Below are positions 7,955 through 18,792 of a stretch of DNA of 64,000 nucleotides, piece by piece. The position numbers and the translations under genes were made by a program. The notes beneath the pieces were generated by a model, which had not been told where the DNA came from, did no database searches, and saw nothing but the letters and a program-made list of their open reading frames with translations. The DNA comes from an uncultured Azospirillum sp. GTDB taxonomy: Bacteria > Pseudomonadota > Alphaproteobacteria > Azospirillales > Azospirillaceae. The stretch is from the NCBI RefSeq assembly GCF_946480385.1, contig NZ_CAMLJP010000010.1, positions 1 to 64,000 on the forward strand. Reading direction: 5' to 3'. How positions within the stretch are numbered: position 1 is the first letter of the stretch; each line of letters begins with the position of its first letter.

Positions 7955-10114
7955 CTACCTCCCCCCGGTCCAGGGCCGATCCCCCCTGATCTCCCGTACC
8001 GTCTCCACCCGGACGCCCTCATCCGTCACCGTCAGCGCATGCGCTCCCTCATGCCGCAGCGCCCACCGGTCGACCACCACTCCGGCCCGGCACCCCCGCG
8101 CCACCGCCGCCGTCAACACCGCATCCGCCGCGCCGCAATCCTCGTCCAGCGCGTCCGGCAGCCGCGGCAATGCCAGCGTCTTCCCCCGCACCCGATACAA
8201 GCACCCCAGCGCATCGCAACTCAGCGACCGCTCCCCCTCGCTCCATCCCCCCGTGACCGGCCACGGATCCGCTGCCGTCCGCTCCCCATCCCGCTCCCGC
8301 CAAGTCTCGATCACCCGCCCACCGCCCTTGCCCGAGGCACTGAGCCGCCCATCGGGCAGCCTCACCGCCACCACCGTCCCGTCTCCCGCCACCAGCACAT
8401 CCGGCCGCTCCACCAGCATCGGCGAGGCCAATCCCACCAGGATCGGCAGCATCCCAAGCCACCGCCACCGCCGTGTCCAGACACAGAGCCAGAGCCCCCC
8501 CACCACCAGCGCCGCGAACCCTTCTACCGGCATCGCCGGCACCGTCAGCGAGGCCCAGGGCAAGCGGCCGAAGAACTCCGCGGTCCAGATCACCGCCCGG
8601 TCACCCCAGTTCATGGCGATCAGTGCCGGCGCCTCCAGCCCGAAGGGCAGCAGCGCGTAAGCGATCAGGCTCCACGGCATGACCCAGAAGGACGTGATGG
8701 GAATCGCGATCAGGTTGGACAGCACGCCATAGAAGGCGATCTGCTGAAAATGGAAGAGCGAGAAGGGCAAGGTCGCCAGCGTCGCCACCACGCTGGTCAG
8801 CAGAATCCCGCCGACATAGAACAGCCCCCGCCCAAGCCATCCCGCATCGCGCCGCCATTCCGCCAGCCGGACACTGCCGCGCTCGAACGCCGCGATCAGC
8901 GCCACCACTGCCGCGAACGACATCTGGAAACTCGGCCCCAGCATCCCCTCCGGGTCCATGGCGATGGTGACCAACCCGGCGAAGGCGACCAACCGCATGC
9001 TCAGAGGATGGCGGTCCAGCATGATCGCCCCCATCACCATCCCGGTCATCAGCACCGACCGCACCGTCGGCAACGGCGCACCGACCAGCAGCGTATAGGC
9101 GAGCGCCGACAGGATCCCGAACAGCGCCGCGATCTTCTTGATCGGCCACCTCAGCGCGATATAGGGCACCGCCGCCAGCAGCGCCCGCACCACATAGAAC
9201 AGGATGCCCGCGGCGATGCCCACATGCAGGCCGGAAATCGACAGCAGATGCGCCAGTCCGCTGTTGCGAAAGTCGTCCAGCGTCGCTTCGGGAATACCGA
9301 ACTCCTCGCCGTTCAACAGCGCCGTGGTGACGCTCGCCTCCACCGGGTCGCCGATCGCCGCTGCGACACGCTCGGCAATCGCTCCACGAGCCTGCTCGAA
9401 GGCGATGGCAACCGTGCTCCATCCCGTGACCGGCGGTGCCTCCACCTGCTCCACCGCACCCGTGGCGAAGCCGGTCCCGCCCAGCCCCATGAACCAGGCC
9501 CGTCGCTGGAAGTCGAAGGCGCCGGGTTCAGCCGGTGCCTGCGGCGGCAACAGCGTCGCCCGCAGCCAAACCACCGATCCCGGGGCGGGGGCGGGATTGC
9601 GATCTGACAGGCGGATTCTCAAGGCGGCCGGAGTCTGCTCAGGCGCCAGTTTGCTGACCGTCGCCTCGCGCAAGGTGATCCGCACCGCACCCGGCCGGCG
9701 CTCCACCGCCATCACCCGGCCGATGATGGTGGTGCCCGCTATGCTTCGGGTCAGGACCGGCGCCTTCATGCGAACCGTATGCGCCTGCGCCACCAGGAAT
9801 CCGGCCGCCGCCATCAGCAGAGCCATCGCCACCCCGGCCAATGCGAACCAGCGCCGCACCGCCAACAACAGAATCGCCGCGCCGCCGACCGCCGCCAGCC
9901 CGCCCCACCAGACCGGCTCCTGCCGCAAGCCGAAATACAGCGACACCCCCGCTCCGAAGGCGACCGGCAGCCACAGGACCCAACGCTCCCCCTCGGCCCC
10001 CGCCAATGCCGCGAGTCGCCCGCCCGCGCCTGCCAACAGGCGCCGCCATCGCCCGCTGAGCGCCGGCGATTCGTCCGTCTCCTCCTCCGGCCAGCCGGCG
10101 GCGGTCACCGGCAA
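7955..10114 (-). CDS. comEC: ComEC/Rec2-family DNA uptake channel protein
   Basis: A 719-residue polytopic membrane protein. The N-terminal quarter has hydrophobic segments and a DUF4131-like soluble part (AAPVLTRS-like region, [14 protein letters not shown]). The competence domain follows, with the typical [17 protein letters not shown] motif near residues 280-297 and many membrane helices ([17 protein letters not shown]). The last 170 residues lack the HxHxDH motif of the metallo-beta-lactamase domain found in Gram-positive ComEC. It should translocate single-stranded DNA across the inner membrane. The gene is convergent with lexA and divergent from gltX. No other competence gene is in the window. 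Confidence 0.85.
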   Translation of the reverse strand: MPVTAAGWPEEETDESPALSGRWRRLLAGAGGRLAALAGAEGERWVLWLPVAFGAGVSLYFGLRQEPVWWGGLAAVGGAAILLLAVRRWFALAGVAMALLMAAAGFLVAQAHTVRMKAPVLTRSIAGTTIIGRVMAVERRPGAVRITLREATVSKLAPEQTPAALRIRLSDRNPAPAPGSVVWLRATLLPPQAPAEPGAFDFQRRAWFMGLGGTGFATGAVEQVEAPPVTGWSTVAIAFEQARGAIAERVAAAIGDPVEASVTTALLNGEEFGIPEATLDDFRNSGLAHLLSISGLHVGIAAGILFYVVRALLAAVPYIALRWPIKKIAALFGILSALAYTLLVGAPLPTVRSVLMTGMVMGAIMLDRHPLSMRLVAFAGLVTIAMDPEGMLGPSFQMSFAAVVALIAAFERGSVRLAEWRRDAGWLGRGLFYVGGILLTSVVATLATLPFSLFHFQQIAFYGVLSNLIAIPITSFWVMPWSLIAYALLPFGLEAPALIAMNWGDRAVIWTAEFFGRLPWASLTVPAMPVEGFAALVVGGLWLCVWTRRWRWLGMLPILVGLASPMLVERPDVLVAGDGTVVAVRLPDGRLSASGKGGGRVIETWRERDGERTAADPWPVTGGWSEGERSLSCDALGCLYRVRGKTLALPRLPDALDEDCGAADAVLTAAVARGCRAGVVVDRWALRHEGAHALTVTDEGVRVETVREIRGDRPWTGGR

Positions 10115-10264
10115 TGTCCTCGCGGCGCAGCGATGCCGATCGCGGGCCCTTCAACGACCGTCCATGCACGCATCGCATTGCCTCCAAGCCGGGTGGCTGT
10201 GTTAAACCACGGTGTCGAACCACCGGCGCATCATACCAGCGCCGAACCGGAAATTGAGAGACCG

Positions 10265-11671
10265 ATGACCGTCGTCACCCGCTTCGCTCCGTCGCCGACC
10301 GGCTTTCTGCACATCGGCGGTGGCCGCACCGCCCTGTTCAACTGGCTGTACGCCCGCAACACCGGCGGCAAGTTCCTGCTGCGGATCGAAGACACCGACC
10401 GGCAACGCTCGACCCAGGCGGCGGTCGACGCCATCCTGGACGGACTGCAGTGGCTGGGCCTGGATTGGGACGGCGATGCGGTCAGCCAGTTCGAACGCAA
10501 GGACCGCCATGCCGAGGTGGCGCACCAGATGCTGGCCGCCGGCAAGGCCTATCGCTGCTATTGCAGCCCGGCGGAGCTGGAGGAGATGCGCGCCGCCCAG
10601 AAGGCGGCCGGCCAGCCGATGCGCTATGACGGCCGCTGGCGCGATCGTCCCGAGTCCGATGCCCCTCCGGGCGTGGCGCCGGTTATCCGGCTGAAGGCGC
10701 CGCAGCAAGGCGAGACCGTCCTGAACGACCTCGTCCAGGGCGAGGTGACGGTTCAGAACGCGCAGCTTGACGACCTGATCCTGCTGCGCGCCGACGGCAC
10801 GCCGACCTACCTACTGGCGGTGGTGGTGGACGACCACGACATGAACGTCACCCACGTCATCCGCGGTGACGACCATCTGACCAACACGTTCCGCCAGATC
10901 CAGATCTTCAATGCCATGGGCTGGGACTTGCCGCGCTTCGGCCATATCCCGCTGATCCACGGCCCTGACGGCGCCAAGCTGTCCAAGCGCCACGGTGCAC
11001 TGGGCGTCGACGCCTACCGCGACATGGGCTATCTGCCGGAAGCGGTCCGCAACTATCTGCTGCGGCTCGGCTGGTCGCACGGCGACGACGAGATCATCTC
11101 GACCGAACAGGCCATCGAGTGGTTCAACCTGGAGAGCATCGGCCGCTCGCCGTCGCGCTTCGACTTCGCCAAGCTCGAAAATCTGAACGCCCATTATATG
11201 CGGCTTGCTGACGATTCCCGGTTGGTCGGCCTGATCGCCCCGCGCCTGGAGGCGGAACTCGGCCGTGGCCTGAGCGACGCTGAACGCGACCTTCTGACGC
11301 GGGCGATGAATGGCCTGAAGCAGCGTGCCCGCACCGTGGTCGATCTGGCGCAGAGCGCGCGCTTCTATGTCACGCCGCAGCCACTCAGCTATGACGAAAA
11401 AGCATCCGCCCTGCTGGACGAAAAGGGCCGCAATCTGTTGAAAGAGCTGGCGGAGGCCTTCGCCGGAGAGCCGGATTTCACCGCCGCTGCGCTGGAAGCG
11501 CAGGTCCGCGCCTTTGCCGAGGCACGCGGTGAAAAGCTCGGCAAGGTGGCGCAGCCGTTGCGCGCTGCACTGACCGGTTCGACGGTGTCGCCGCCGATCT
11601 TTGAAGTGGCCGAGTTGCTAGGACGCGAGACAACGCTTTCTCGCATCCGCGATGCAGCGGGTGCAGCATAA
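10265..11671 (+). CDS. gltX: Glutamyl-tRNA synthetase
   Basis: A 468-residue class I synthetase that charges tRNA-Glu. The start [23 protein letters not shown] carries the HIGH-type motif as HIGG (residues 16-19), and KLSKR (238-242) is the KMSKS equivalent. Length fits bacterial GluRS. The frame is open far upstream within the antisense of comEC, but the ATG at 10265, after GAGAG, matches the family start. Many alphaproteobacteria misacylate tRNA-Gln and use GatCAB; that is background knowledge. It is followed after 100 bases by gltA with its own promoter. Confidence 0.96.
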   Translation: MTVVTRFAPSPTGFLHIGGGRTALFNWLYARNTGGKFLLRIEDTDRQRSTQAAVDAILDGLQWLGLDWDGDAVSQFERKDRHAEVAHQMLAAGKAYRCYCSPAELEEMRAAQKAAGQPMRYDGRWRDRPESDAPPGVAPVIRLKAPQQGETVLNDLVQGEVTVQNAQLDDLILLRADGTPTYLLAVVVDDHDMNVTHVIRGDDHLTNTFRQIQIFNAMGWDLPRFGHIPLIHGPDGAKLSKRHGALGVDAYRDMGYLPEAVRNYLLRLGWSHGDDEIISTEQAIEWFNLESIGRSPSRFDFAKLENLNAHYMRLADDSRLVGLIAPRLEAELGRGLSDAERDLLTRAMNGLKQRARTVVDLAQSARFYVTPQPLSYDEKASALLDEKGRNLLKELAEAFAGEPDFTAAALEAQVRAFAEARGEKLGKVAQPLRAALTGSTVSPPIFEVAELLGRETTLSRIRDAAGAA

Positions 11672-11687
11672 AGGTCATTTCCGTGCG

Positions 11688-11716
11688 TTGCCATCGGGCA
11701 GCCATGGAACTATGCT
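11688..11716 (+). promoter_or_regulatory. Candidate gltA promoter
   Basis: TTGCCA (11688-11693), a 17-base spacer and TATGCT (11711-11716) form a sigma-70-like promoter 55 bases upstream of the gltA start. Read from sequence only. Confidence 0.55.
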
Positions 11717-11771
11717 GCGCCGACGAAAAAAGGGCGCCAAGCCCGACCCTCAACGATAAGGACGTGCCGAG

Positions 11772-13085
11772 ATGACCCAGACTGAGGACGGCAAGGACAC
11801 CGTAACCCTCATCGACAATAAGACGGGCAAGCAGGTCACGATGCCGGTCTTGCACGGCAGCGTCGGGCCGAGCGTGATCGACATCCGCAAGCTCTACGCC
11901 GAGACCGGCCACTTCACCTACGATCCGGGCTTCACCTCGACGGGCAGCTGCGAGTCGGCCATCACCTACATCGATGGCGACGAGGGTGTTCTGCTGCACC
12001 GCGGCTACGCCATCGACGACCTGGCCGAGCATTCGACCTTCCCGGAGGTCTGCTTCCTCCTGCTCAACAACCACCTGCCGACCGCGGCCGAGCGCACGGA
12101 GTTCGAGAACATCCTGCGCCGCCACTCGATGGTGCACGAGCAGCTGACCAAGTTCTACAGCGGCTTCCGCCGTGACGCCCACCCGATGGCGATCATGTGC
12201 GGCGTCGTTGGCGCCCTGTCGGCCTTCTACCACGACTCGCTGGACATCAACGATCCGCAGGCGCGCAAGATCGCCGCGCACCGCCTGATCGCCAAGATGC
12301 CGACGATCGCGGCCATGGCCTACAAGTACTCGACCGGCCAGCCCTTCATGTATCCGCGCAACGACCTGTCGTATGCGGAGAACTTCCTCTACATGACCTT
12401 CGGCACGCCCTGCGAGCCGTTCAAGGTCAACCCGATCCTGTCCAAGGCGATGGACAAGATCTTCATCCTGCATGCCGATCACGAGCAGAACGCCTCGACC
12501 TCGACCGTCCGTCTTGCCGGTTCGTCGGGCGCCAACCCGTTCGCCTGCATCGCTGCCGGCATCGCCTCGCTGTGGGGGCCGGCCCATGGCGGTGCGAACG
12601 AAGCCGTGCTGAAGATGCTGGAGGAGATCGGCTCGGTCGATCGCATCCCCGAGTTCGTCCGCCGCGCCAAGGACAAGAACGACAACTTCCGCCTGATGGG
12701 CTTCGGTCACCGGGTCTACAAGAACTACGACCCGCGCGCCCAGGTCATGCGCCAGACCTGCCACGAGGTCCTCGGCGAGCTCGGCATCAAGGACGAGCCG
12801 CTGCTGGACATCGCGATGGAGCTGGAGAAGATCGCCCTGTCGGACGAGTACTTCATCGAGAAGAAGCTCTATCCGAACGTCGACTTCTATTCGGGCATCA
12901 TCCTGAAGGCGATGGGCTTCCCGACCAGCATGTTCACCGTGCTGTTCGCGCTGGCCCGCACCGTCGGCTGGATCAGCCAGTGGAAGGAGATGATCGAGGA
13001 CCCGGTGCAGAAGATCGGCCGTCCGCGTCAGCTCTACACCGGCCAGACCAAGCGGCCGTTCGTGCCGCTGGCCGAGCGTGGCTAA
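11772..13085 (+). CDS. gltA: Citrate synthase (type II, hexameric class)
   Basis: A 437-residue enzyme that condenses acetyl-CoA and oxaloacetate at the entry of the TCA cycle. Seen: [21 protein letters not shown], the active-site [26 protein letters not shown] and the late [10 protein letters not shown]. The N-terminal beta domain of about 60 residues ([12 protein letters not shown]) and the total length fit Gram-negative type II citrate synthases. AAGGAC lies upstream of the ATG. The last 8 bases overlap a small downstream frame at 13078. Confidence 0.97.
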   Translation: MTQTEDGKDTVTLIDNKTGKQVTMPVLHGSVGPSVIDIRKLYAETGHFTYDPGFTSTGSCESAITYIDGDEGVLLHRGYAIDDLAEHSTFPEVCFLLLNNHLPTAAERTEFENILRRHSMVHEQLTKFYSGFRRDAHPMAIMCGVVGALSAFYHDSLDINDPQARKIAAHRLIAKMPTIAAMAYKYSTGQPFMYPRNDLSYAENFLYMTFGTPCEPFKVNPILSKAMDKIFILHADHEQNASTSTVRLAGSSGANPFACIAAGIASLWGPAHGGANEAVLKMLEEIGSVDRIPEFVRRAKDKNDNFRLMGFGHRVYKNYDPRAQVMRQTCHEVLGELGIKDEPLLDIAMELEKIALSDEYFIEKKLYPNVDFYSGIILKAMGFPTSMFTVLFALARTVGWISQWKEMIEDPVQKIGRPRQLYTGQTKRPFVPLAERG

Positions 13086-13281
13086 CCGGCCCACAGCCCA
13101 CATCGGAATGGGCGGCTCCAACGGAGCCGCCCAAGACCCGACTGCGTACATCGTTCCGGCCCGGCGGGTGCGTCTGCGCCCGCCGGCCAACGACAACAGA
13201 GCGCCGCTCGGTTGGCGCATCCGCCGGCTGATCGTTTATCTGCTGATCTTGGTGCTGATTGCCGGGATCGTCTTCATCTGA
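13078..13281 (+). CDS. Small single-span membrane protein, unknown function
   Basis: A 67-residue frame that overlaps the end of gltA by 8 bases. Residues 1-48 are polar and Pro/Arg-rich, and the last 20 residues ([18 protein letters not shown] region) form one strongly hydrophobic helix after a basic RIRR, predicting a C-terminally anchored protein with its N-terminus in the cytoplasm. Translational coupling to citrate synthase is likely if it is expressed. I recognise no family. It could be a chance frame, but the clean membrane segment argues against that. Confidence 0.5.
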   Translation: MANRPTAHIGMGGSNGAAQDPTAYIVPARRVRLRPPANDNRAPLGWRIRRLIVYLLILVLIAGIVFI

Positions 13282-13290
13282 GGCGACGCC

Positions 13291-13689
13291 TCAATTCTCG
13301 CATTCCAGTGCGAAGCCTTCGTCGATCCACCCCGTGATGCCGCCGATCATGAGTTTGACCGGCCGCCCGATCCTCGCGAGCCGCAAGGCGGCGCGATCGG
13401 CACCGTTGCAATGGGGCCCGGCGCAATAGACCACGAACAGCATGCCGTCCGGCCACTCCGCCATCCGCCGCTCGGTGATTTTGCCGTGCGGCAGGTTCAA
13501 CGCTCCGGGCAGATGCCCACGCGTGAACGCTGTGGGGCCGCGCACGTCGAGCAGGACGAAGTCCGGCATTCCCGACTTCAGCGTCTCGTGAACGTCCCAG
13601 CAGTCTGTCTCCAGCGATAGCCGCTTGGCAAAATGAGCCGCTGCCATCTCGGACGGGGCGGCAGGAAATTCAGTGACAAGACTGGGCAT
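13291..13689 (-). CDS. Rhodanese-like domain protein
   Basis: A 132-residue single rhodanese domain. The start (TLKSGMPDFVLLDVRGPTAF), GHLPGALNLPHG and the active-site loop VYCAGPHCNGA, with the candidate persulfide-carrying Cys at about residue 90, are all seen. It may move sulfane sulfur or sense reactive sulfur. It is transcribed away from the FtrA-type regulator at 13790. Rhodanese genes are commonly paired with such regulators in proteobacteria, so the regulator probably controls it. Confidence 0.85.
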   Translation of the reverse strand: MPSLVTEFPAAPSEMAAAHFAKRLSLETDCWDVHETLKSGMPDFVLLDVRGPTAFTRGHLPGALNLPHGKITERRMAEWPDGMLFVVYCAGPHCNGADRAALRLARIGRPVKLMIGGITGWIDEGFALECEN

Positions 13690-13789
13690 GGGGTCCTCGT
13701 TGCTGGAGTCTGGTTGGAAGTGACGACCCCATCATTCCAATCGCTCCTTCGGCTGGAAAGTGGCGCAACCGCCAGCTATCGTGCAGATC

Positions 13790-14815
13790 ATGCCAAATGC
13801 CACGCCCCCGCTTGTCGTAGCCCTCGCCTATGACGGTCTCTGCACCTTTGAATTCGGCGTCGCTGTCGAGGTGTTCGGCCTGTCGCGCCCGGAACTCGGG
13901 CCGGATTGGTACCGCTTCGCAGTCGCTGCACTCGATGCCGGACCGTTGCGTGCGGTGGGCGGCATCCGCGTCGAAGCCGATGGCGGGCTCGACCTGCTCG
14001 ACCGGGCCGACATCATCATCATTCCCGGATGGCGCGGCGCACGGGAGCCGGTGCCGGACGAGTTGATCGCCGCGCTGCGCCAAGCCGACAAGCGTGGCGC
14101 GCGCATCCTGTCGATCTGCTCCGGCGCGTTCGTTCTCGCCGCCGCCGGTCTTCTGAACGGACGTCGGGCGACAACGCACTGGCGTTATGCCGCGATCCTC
14201 GGTGAACTCTACCCCGATATTCGGGTGATGCCCGACGTGCTGTATGTCGACGAAGGCAACATCCTGACCTCAGCCGGCAGTGCCGCCGGCATCGACCTCT
14301 GTCTGCATCTGGTCCGCCGCGATTTCGGGCCGGAGGCGGCGAACAGCGTGGCCCGCCGTCTGGTCGTCCAGCCTCACCGCGAGGGCGGACAAGCACAATT
14401 CATTGAAGCACCGGTGCCGACCGCCCGCGAAGGAGCACGCTTGGCGCCCCTGCTCGATCTTTTGCGGGAAAGGCTGGCGGAGGAGCACAGCCTATCCGGC
14501 ATGGCATCACGAGCAGGAATGAGTGTCCGCACCTTCCTACGCCGCTTCCAGTCCCTGACCGGCACCACCCCCGGGGACTGGCTGCTGACCGAACGGTTGG
14601 CTCGTGCCCGTGACCTTCTGGAAACGAGCAGCCTGCCGGTGGAGGAGATTGCAACCGTGGCCGGCTTCGGCTCCGCCGCCACCCTCCGACACCATTTTCG
14701 CCGCCGGGTGGGCCTCAGCCCGGCCAACTACCGCGCACGCTTCCGCCGCATGGCCGAGCCTACACCAATGAAAAAGGGCGCGGCCGTCACCGACCACGCC
14801 CTTCCCGACCTTTGA
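13790..14815 (+). CDS. FtrA/GlxA-type AraC family transcriptional regulator
   Basis: A 341-residue protein. Residues 1-180 form a DJ-1/PfpI-like domain (VVALAYDGLCTFEFGVAVEVF, IIPGWRG, SICSGAFVLAAAGLLNGRRATTHW with the nucleophile-elbow Cys). About 225-325 is an AraC double helix-turn-helix domain (LSGMASRAGMSVRTFLRRF, VEEIATVAGFGSAATLRHHF). I used the ATG at 13790; in-frame GTGs at 13760 and 13781 are alternatives. It is divergent from the rhodanese gene and probably its regulator. A minus-strand terminator hairpin for gloA is embedded in its last codons. Confidence 0.86.
   Translation: MPNATPPLVVALAYDGLCTFEFGVAVEVFGLSRPELGPDWYRFAVAALDAGPLRAVGGIRVEADGGLDLLDRADIIIIPGWRGAREPVPDELIAALRQADKRGARILSICSGAFVLAAAGLLNGRRATTHWRYAAILGELYPDIRVMPDVLYVDEGNILTSAGSAAGIDLCLHLVRRDFGPEAANSVARRLVVQPHREGGQAQFIEAPVPTAREGARLAPLLDLLRERLAEEHSLSGMASRAGMSVRTFLRRFQSLTGTTPGDWLLTERLARARDLLETSSLPVEEIATVAGFGSAATLRHHFRRRVGLSPANYRARFRRMAEPTPMKKGAAVTDHALPDL
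14771..14803 (-). terminator. Terminator for gloA, inside the end of the FtrA-type gene
   Basis: The arms 14774-14785 and 14792-14803 pair over 12 bases with two G-U pairs around a six-base loop. Read on the minus strand the stem is followed by a five-T run (14775-14771). It lies about 25 bases beyond the gloA stop. Confidence 0.6.
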
Positions 14816-14827
14816 CCTTACGGCCGG

Positions 14828-15223
14828 TCACTTCCGCTCGATCAGCTCCACCTTGTAACCATCCGGGTCTTCGATGAAGGCGATCACGGTGGTGCCATGC
14901 TTCATCGGACCCGGCGGCCGCGGAATCTTGACACCTTCGGCCGCAAGCTTCTCGCAGGTGGCGTAGATGTCCGGCACGCCGAGCGCGATGTGACCGTAGG
15001 CGGTGCCGATCTCGTACGGCTCCTTCTGATCCCAATTATGGGTCAGTTCCAGGACCGCAGTGTCGGACTCCTCGCCATAACCGACGAAAGCGAGGGTGAA
15101 GCGGCCGCCCTCATAGTCGTTGCGGCGCAGCAGCTTCATGCCGAGCAGCCGCGTGTAGAAGTCGAGCGACTTCTCCAGGTCCAGCACGCGCAGCATCGTG
15201 TGCAGCAGACGGAATTCACTCAT
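14828..15223 (-). CDS. gloA: Lactoylglutathione lyase (glyoxalase I)
   Basis: A 131-residue vicinal oxygen chelate enzyme that isomerises the methylglyoxal-glutathione hemithioacetal to lactoylglutathione. Seen: [21 protein letters not shown] with metal ligand His8, [15 protein letters not shown], and [15 protein letters not shown] near the end with the last glutamate ligand. Length is that of the short Ni/Co-type glyoxalase I. The start overlaps lpxB by 4 bases, so it is the last gene of the envelope operon; a hairpin with a T run follows it. Confidence 0.95.
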   Translation of the reverse strand: MSEFRLLHTMLRVLDLEKSLDFYTRLLGMKLLRRNDYEGGRFTLAFVGYGEESDTAVLELTHNWDQKEPYEIGTAYGHIALGVPDIYATCEKLAAEGVKIPRPPGPMKHGTTVIAFIEDPDGYKVELIERK

Positions 15224-16452
15224 GGTCTTTGATCTCCCATCCAGGATTTGCCCTCTTGGGGCCTGTTCAAGCGTCGCTCTGCGATCAGGTCCAGGATGGT
15301 GCGGGCGGCTCGTTCGCTGGGCGGTGTATAGCCTTGCCCCAGCCAGCGGGCCACCTCGGCAACGCCATCGATCTGCGCCTGACGTGCTGCCGGATCGTCC
15401 AGCAGGCGGCCCAGTTCGGCCGCCAGTCTATCCGGCCGGCAATCCTGCTGCAGCATTTCGGGAACCAGCATCCGATCGAGCATCAGGTTGACGAGGTTGA
15501 CGTATTTCACCCGGATCAGCCGCCGATAGAGCGCGACTGTGACCGGATTGAGCCGATACGCGATGACCGTCGGCAGCCGTGCTAGAGCCAACTCCAGAGA
15601 AACGGTGCCGGACGCCGCAAGTGCCGCTTCGGCTGCGGCGAAGGCATCGTATTTTTCGACGTCCCCTTCCACCAGTACGGTCCGGACCGGCCAGTCGGCG
15701 ATGGCGGCCGCCACCCGGTCGCGGACCGTGGCCACCGTCGGCACGACTGCAACCAAAGTCGGGTGGGAGGGGAGCAACCGCTCCAGCGTCGCACGGAAAT
15801 CCGGCAGCAGCCGCAACACTTCGCCTTTGCGGCTGCCGGGAAGAACGGCGACCACGCGGTCCGTCGGTGTGATGCCGTGACGATCACGGAAGCCGGCCCC
15901 GTCGCCCTTCCCCGCCCCGCCTTCGACCACCGAATGGCCGACGAAGGTGCAGGCCAACCCTTCCCTCTCGAAATAGGGCGGCTCGAAGGGAAGCACGGCA
16001 AGCAGATGATCGTAGATGGCGGCATATTTCGTCGCACGCTTCGGCTTCCAGGCCCAGACCGTCGGTGCGACGTAGTGGATCAACGGGATGGAGGGTTCCG
16101 CCGCCCGCACCTTCTTCGCCACGCGCACGGTGAAGCCCGGCGAGTCGATGCCGATCACGGCGTCAGGGCGTAGACGCATAATCTCCGCGACCGTCTGGTC
16201 GATGCGGCGGATCAGGTTCGGCAGGTGCGGTAGCAGCTCGAAGACGCCGAACAGGGTCAATTCCGCCATGGGAAAGAGGCTGACCAGCCCCTCCGCAATC
16301 ATCTTCTCCCCGCCGATGCCGACGAGCCTCACCTTTCCGCCGGTCAGCCGCTTGGCCGCAGCCATCAGCCGGGCACCCAACGCGTCGCCGGACGGTTCGC
16401 CGGCAATCAGGAACAGTGTCGGAGCGTCGTCGGCCGCAACTGGGTCGTTCAT
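15220..16452 (-). CDS. lpxB: Lipid-A-disaccharide synthase
   Basis: A 410-residue family 19 glycosyltransferase that joins UDP-2,3-diacylglucosamine to lipid X. The start [18 protein letters not shown] is diagnostic; [30 protein letters not shown] and [17 protein letters not shown] are further conserved motifs. It overlaps lpxI and gloA by 4 bases on each side, which shows tight coupling. Length is slightly greater than the E. coli enzyme. Confidence 0.97.
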   Translation of the reverse strand: MNDPVAADDAPTLFLIAGEPSGDALGARLMAAAKRLTGGKVRLVGIGGEKMIAEGLVSLFPMAELTLFGVFELLPHLPNLIRRIDQTVAEIMRLRPDAVIGIDSPGFTVRVAKKVRAAEPSIPLIHYVAPTVWAWKPKRATKYAAIYDHLLAVLPFEPPYFEREGLACTFVGHSVVEGGAGKGDGAGFRDRHGITPTDRVVAVLPGSRKGEVLRLLPDFRATLERLLPSHPTLVAVVPTVATVRDRVAAAIADWPVRTVLVEGDVEKYDAFAAAEAALAASGTVSLELALARLPTVIAYRLNPVTVALYRRLIRVKYVNLVNLMLDRMLVPEMLQQDCRPDRLAAELGRLLDDPAARQAQIDGVAEVARWLGQGYTPPSERAARTILDLIAERRLNRPQEGKSWMGDQRP

Positions 16453-17306
16453 TGCGGAATCTCGATGCCGACAACGAAAAGGCCAAGGCGATCCGCAGCC
16501 GCAGCCACCGCAGAACGGTCCACCAGCAGACTGCCGCCAGCCTCGACCGCGATCCCGCGCAGACCGGCCGCCGCAGCCTTCTCCACCGTGGTGATCCCCA
16601 TGGTGGGAAGGTCGATGCGGCGATCCTGCTTCGGCTTCTTCACCTTGACCAGAACGCCACCGGGTCCCGGACGCACCAAGGCGGCACAGCGATCGAGCAT
16701 GGCATCGGTTCCCTCGATCGCCTCGACCGCCAGAACGATTCCCTGCTGAACCACCGCACCCTGCCCGACATCCAGCGCCCCCATGGCACGGGCGACTTCG
16801 ACTGCACGAGCAATGTCCCGCTCCGCGTCCCCGTCGGGGACGAGGCGGCCGACAGGTCCGATGACAGTCAGCAGATCCTTCAACAGATCATGTAATCCGA
16901 CCACACGAAACCCATCCTCTTCGACCTCGCGCACAACGGCGCGGAGCAGGCCGTCATCGCCAAGCGCGCGAGTGCCAACGCGAGCCAGAAAACGTGCGGT
17001 GCGCCAGTCGGGCATCAGTTCGGTGAAAGAGGGACGCTTCACCGGCCCGGCAAGAACGACCTCTCCCACGCCCTCCTCATGTAGGCGGCGCAGAATCGTG
17101 CCGGCGGCGCCGAAACGGCTCCAGACATGGGGCAACCCGGCGACTGTCTCGGGATCGGTATGCCCGTCGAAGGCAACGATGAAGACCTCGCGCCCCTGCC
17201 CGCGCACCGCTTTGGCGATGCGGGCCGGGAGCGTGCCGCCGCCGGCCAGGATCGCCAGCTTCGCACCTGCTGCTGGCGATCCGGTGCCCTGAGTGGTATC
17301 GGCCAT
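16449..17306 (-). CDS. lpxI: UDP-2,3-diacylglucosamine pyrophosphatase LpxI
   Basis: A 285-residue DUF1009 family protein. It starts with KLAILAGGGTLPARIAKAVRGQGREVF and contains VVLAGPVKRPSFTELMPDW, DDGLLRAVV and the C-terminal LPTMGITTVEKAAAAGLRGIAVEAGG, all typical of LpxI, the alphaproteobacterial replacement for LpxH. It makes lipid X for LpxB, its immediate downstream neighbour. Spacing to lpxA is 12 bases, and it overlaps lpxB by 4. Confidence 0.93.
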   Translation of the reverse strand: MADTTQGTGSPAAGAKLAILAGGGTLPARIAKAVRGQGREVFIVAFDGHTDPETVAGLPHVWSRFGAAGTILRRLHEEGVGEVVLAGPVKRPSFTELMPDWRTARFLARVGTRALGDDGLLRAVVREVEEDGFRVVGLHDLLKDLLTVIGPVGRLVPDGDAERDIARAVEVARAMGALDVGQGAVVQQGIVLAVEAIEGTDAMLDRCAALVRPGPGGVLVKVKKPKQDRRIDLPTMGITTVEKAAAAGLRGIAVEAGGSLLVDRSAVAAAADRLGLFVVGIEIPQ

Positions 17307-17318
17307 CGGCCGGTCGCC

Positions 17319-18113
17319 TCAGCTCTCGCGCGGCTGGCAGAGAGACCGGGCCTCCTTGGCCCGGATGAAGGAGAGAACATCCGAAATCAGCGCACGTTCA
17401 CCGAAGTCGCGACCGACTTCATCCACCCGTTCAGCGAAGGTGCCTTCCGGACCGAACAGCATGCGGTAGGCGGCACGCAGGGCGTGGATGTCGTCCTTCT
17501 TGAAGCCGCGGCGCTCCAGGCCGACCAGATTCAGACCGGCAAGGCGGGCGCGGTCCCCCATAACCAGGCCGAAGGGGATCACGTCGTTCTCGACGCCCGA
17601 CATGCCGCCGATCATGGCGTGGGAGCCAATGCGCACGAACTGGCGCACCGCCGACAGACCGCCGATGATGACATAGTCGCCCAGCGTGACGTGACCACCC
17701 AGCGTGGCGTTGTTGGCCATGATGACATGGTCACCGACGATGCAGTCGTGGGCCACATGCGAGCCCATCATGAACAGCCCGTCGTCGCCGACGCGGGTGA
17801 TCATGCCGCCGCCCTCGGTGCCCGGGTTCATCGTCACATGTTCGCGAATCTGGTTGCGGGCGCCAATGACGAGTTCAGACGGCTCGCCATGGAACTTCAG
17901 ATCCTGCGGCCGGTGTCCGATTGACGCGAAAGGATAGATGACGGTTTCGGCGCCGATGCTGGTGCGCCCATCGACCGCAACATGCGAAACCAGCCGAACG
18001 CCGTCGCCCAGCGTGACGTCGGGACCGACGACGCAGAAGGGGCCGATGTTGACCCCCTCCCCCAGCTTGGCCGCGGGATCGACGATGGCGGACGGATGGA
18101 TGGTAACGGTCAT
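17319..18113 (-). CDS. lpxA: UDP-N-acetylglucosamine O-acyltransferase
   Basis: A 264-residue left-handed beta-helix acyltransferase that performs the first step of lipid A synthesis. Hexapeptide repeats begin with [31 protein letters not shown] contains His119 and His122, the latter equivalent to the catalytic His125 of E. coli; [20 protein letters not shown] follows. The C-terminal 70 residues are helical. It overlaps fabZ by 4 bases at its start. Confidence 0.97.
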   Translation of the reverse strand: MTVTIHPSAIVDPAAKLGEGVNIGPFCVVGPDVTLGDGVRLVSHVAVDGRTSIGAETVIYPFASIGHRPQDLKFHGEPSELVIGARNQIREHVTMNPGTEGGGMITRVGDDGLFMMGSHVAHDCIVGDHVIMANNATLGGHVTLGDYVIIGGLSAVRQFVRIGSHAMIGGMSGVENDVIPFGLVMGDRARLAGLNLVGLERRGFKKDDIHALRAAYRMLFGPEGTFAERVDEVGRDFGERALISDVLSFIRAKEARSLCQPRES

Positions 18114-18592
18114 TTTTCGTCCAGGATCATGGCGGAATAGACGGCTTCAGCGACGAGGACGCCGTTGACCTTGGCCTCGCCCTTGAACTTCCACACGTTG
18201 GCGCGCTGACGCTGCTTGGTGACGTGGATGTGGATGGTGTCGCCAGGGGTGACGGGGCGGCGGAAGCGAGCCTCGTCGACGGTCATGAAATAGACCAGCT
18301 TGCCTTCCGCGTCGGGACCCAGGGTCGCCACGACCAGCACGGCGGAGGTCTGAGCCATCGCCTCGATGATCAGCACGCCGGGCATGACCGGGCGCGACGG
18401 GAAATGGCCCTGGAAGAAAGGTTCGTTGATCGTGACGTTCTTCACGCCGGTGGCGCCTTCGCCCAGCGTCACATCGATCACCCGGTCGATCATCAGGATC
18501 GGGTAGCGATGCGGAATCATCTTCATGATCCGCGTGATGTCGATGTCGTCGATCTTATTGCTTTGCGCGTTGTTGTCCGCCGTCACGTCCAT
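18110..18592 (-). CDS. fabZ: 3-hydroxyacyl-ACP dehydratase FabZ
   Basis: A 160-residue hot-dog enzyme that dehydrates 3-hydroxyacyl-ACP in fatty acid synthesis. [17 protein letters not shown] and [21 protein letters not shown] are diagnostic, with catalytic His63 and Glu77. It shares the hydroxymyristoyl-ACP pool with LpxA, the overlapping downstream gene. Upstream, where lpxD normally stands, only 213 non-coding bases separate it from skp, so it probably starts its own transcription unit. Confidence 0.97.
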   Translation of the reverse strand: MDVTADNNAQSNKIDDIDITRIMKMIPHRYPILMIDRVIDVTLGEGATGVKNVTINEPFFQGHFPSRPVMPGVLIIEAMAQTSAVLVVATLGPDAEGKLVYFMTVDEARFRRPVTPGDTIHIHVTKQRQRANVWKFKGEAKVNGVLVAEAVYSAMILDEK

Positions 18593-18753
18593 TGCCCGGC
18601 CGCCCGCCTTTCCACCAACCGATAGAGTTCAGCATTCCCAGTTTCAGGGAACGGGCACCGCCGCCCAATAGGGAACACCGGTGCCTTATTGTTTGCTCCG
18701 CCTTCTTGCCCCATTTCCGCGGCGACCGCAACCGCCGAACCCGGAAACGGAAC

Positions 18754-18792
18754 AGGGCCGCCACCGTCCCCGCTCGGGATGGCGACGGCCCT
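18754..18792 (-). terminator. Strong hairpin between skp and fabZ
   Basis: On the minus strand the arms (18792-18776 and 18771-18754) form a stem of about 17 pairs with two G-U pairs and one mismatch. It begins 14 bases after the skp stop. There is no T run, so termination may be Rho-assisted or the hairpin may protect the 3' end of the bamA-skp message. Confidence 0.5.

Noticed and set aside
7880..9607. A plus-strand frame antisense to comEC.
   Set aside because: Pro/Arg/His-rich filler typical of GC shadows; comEC motifs are clear on the minus strand.
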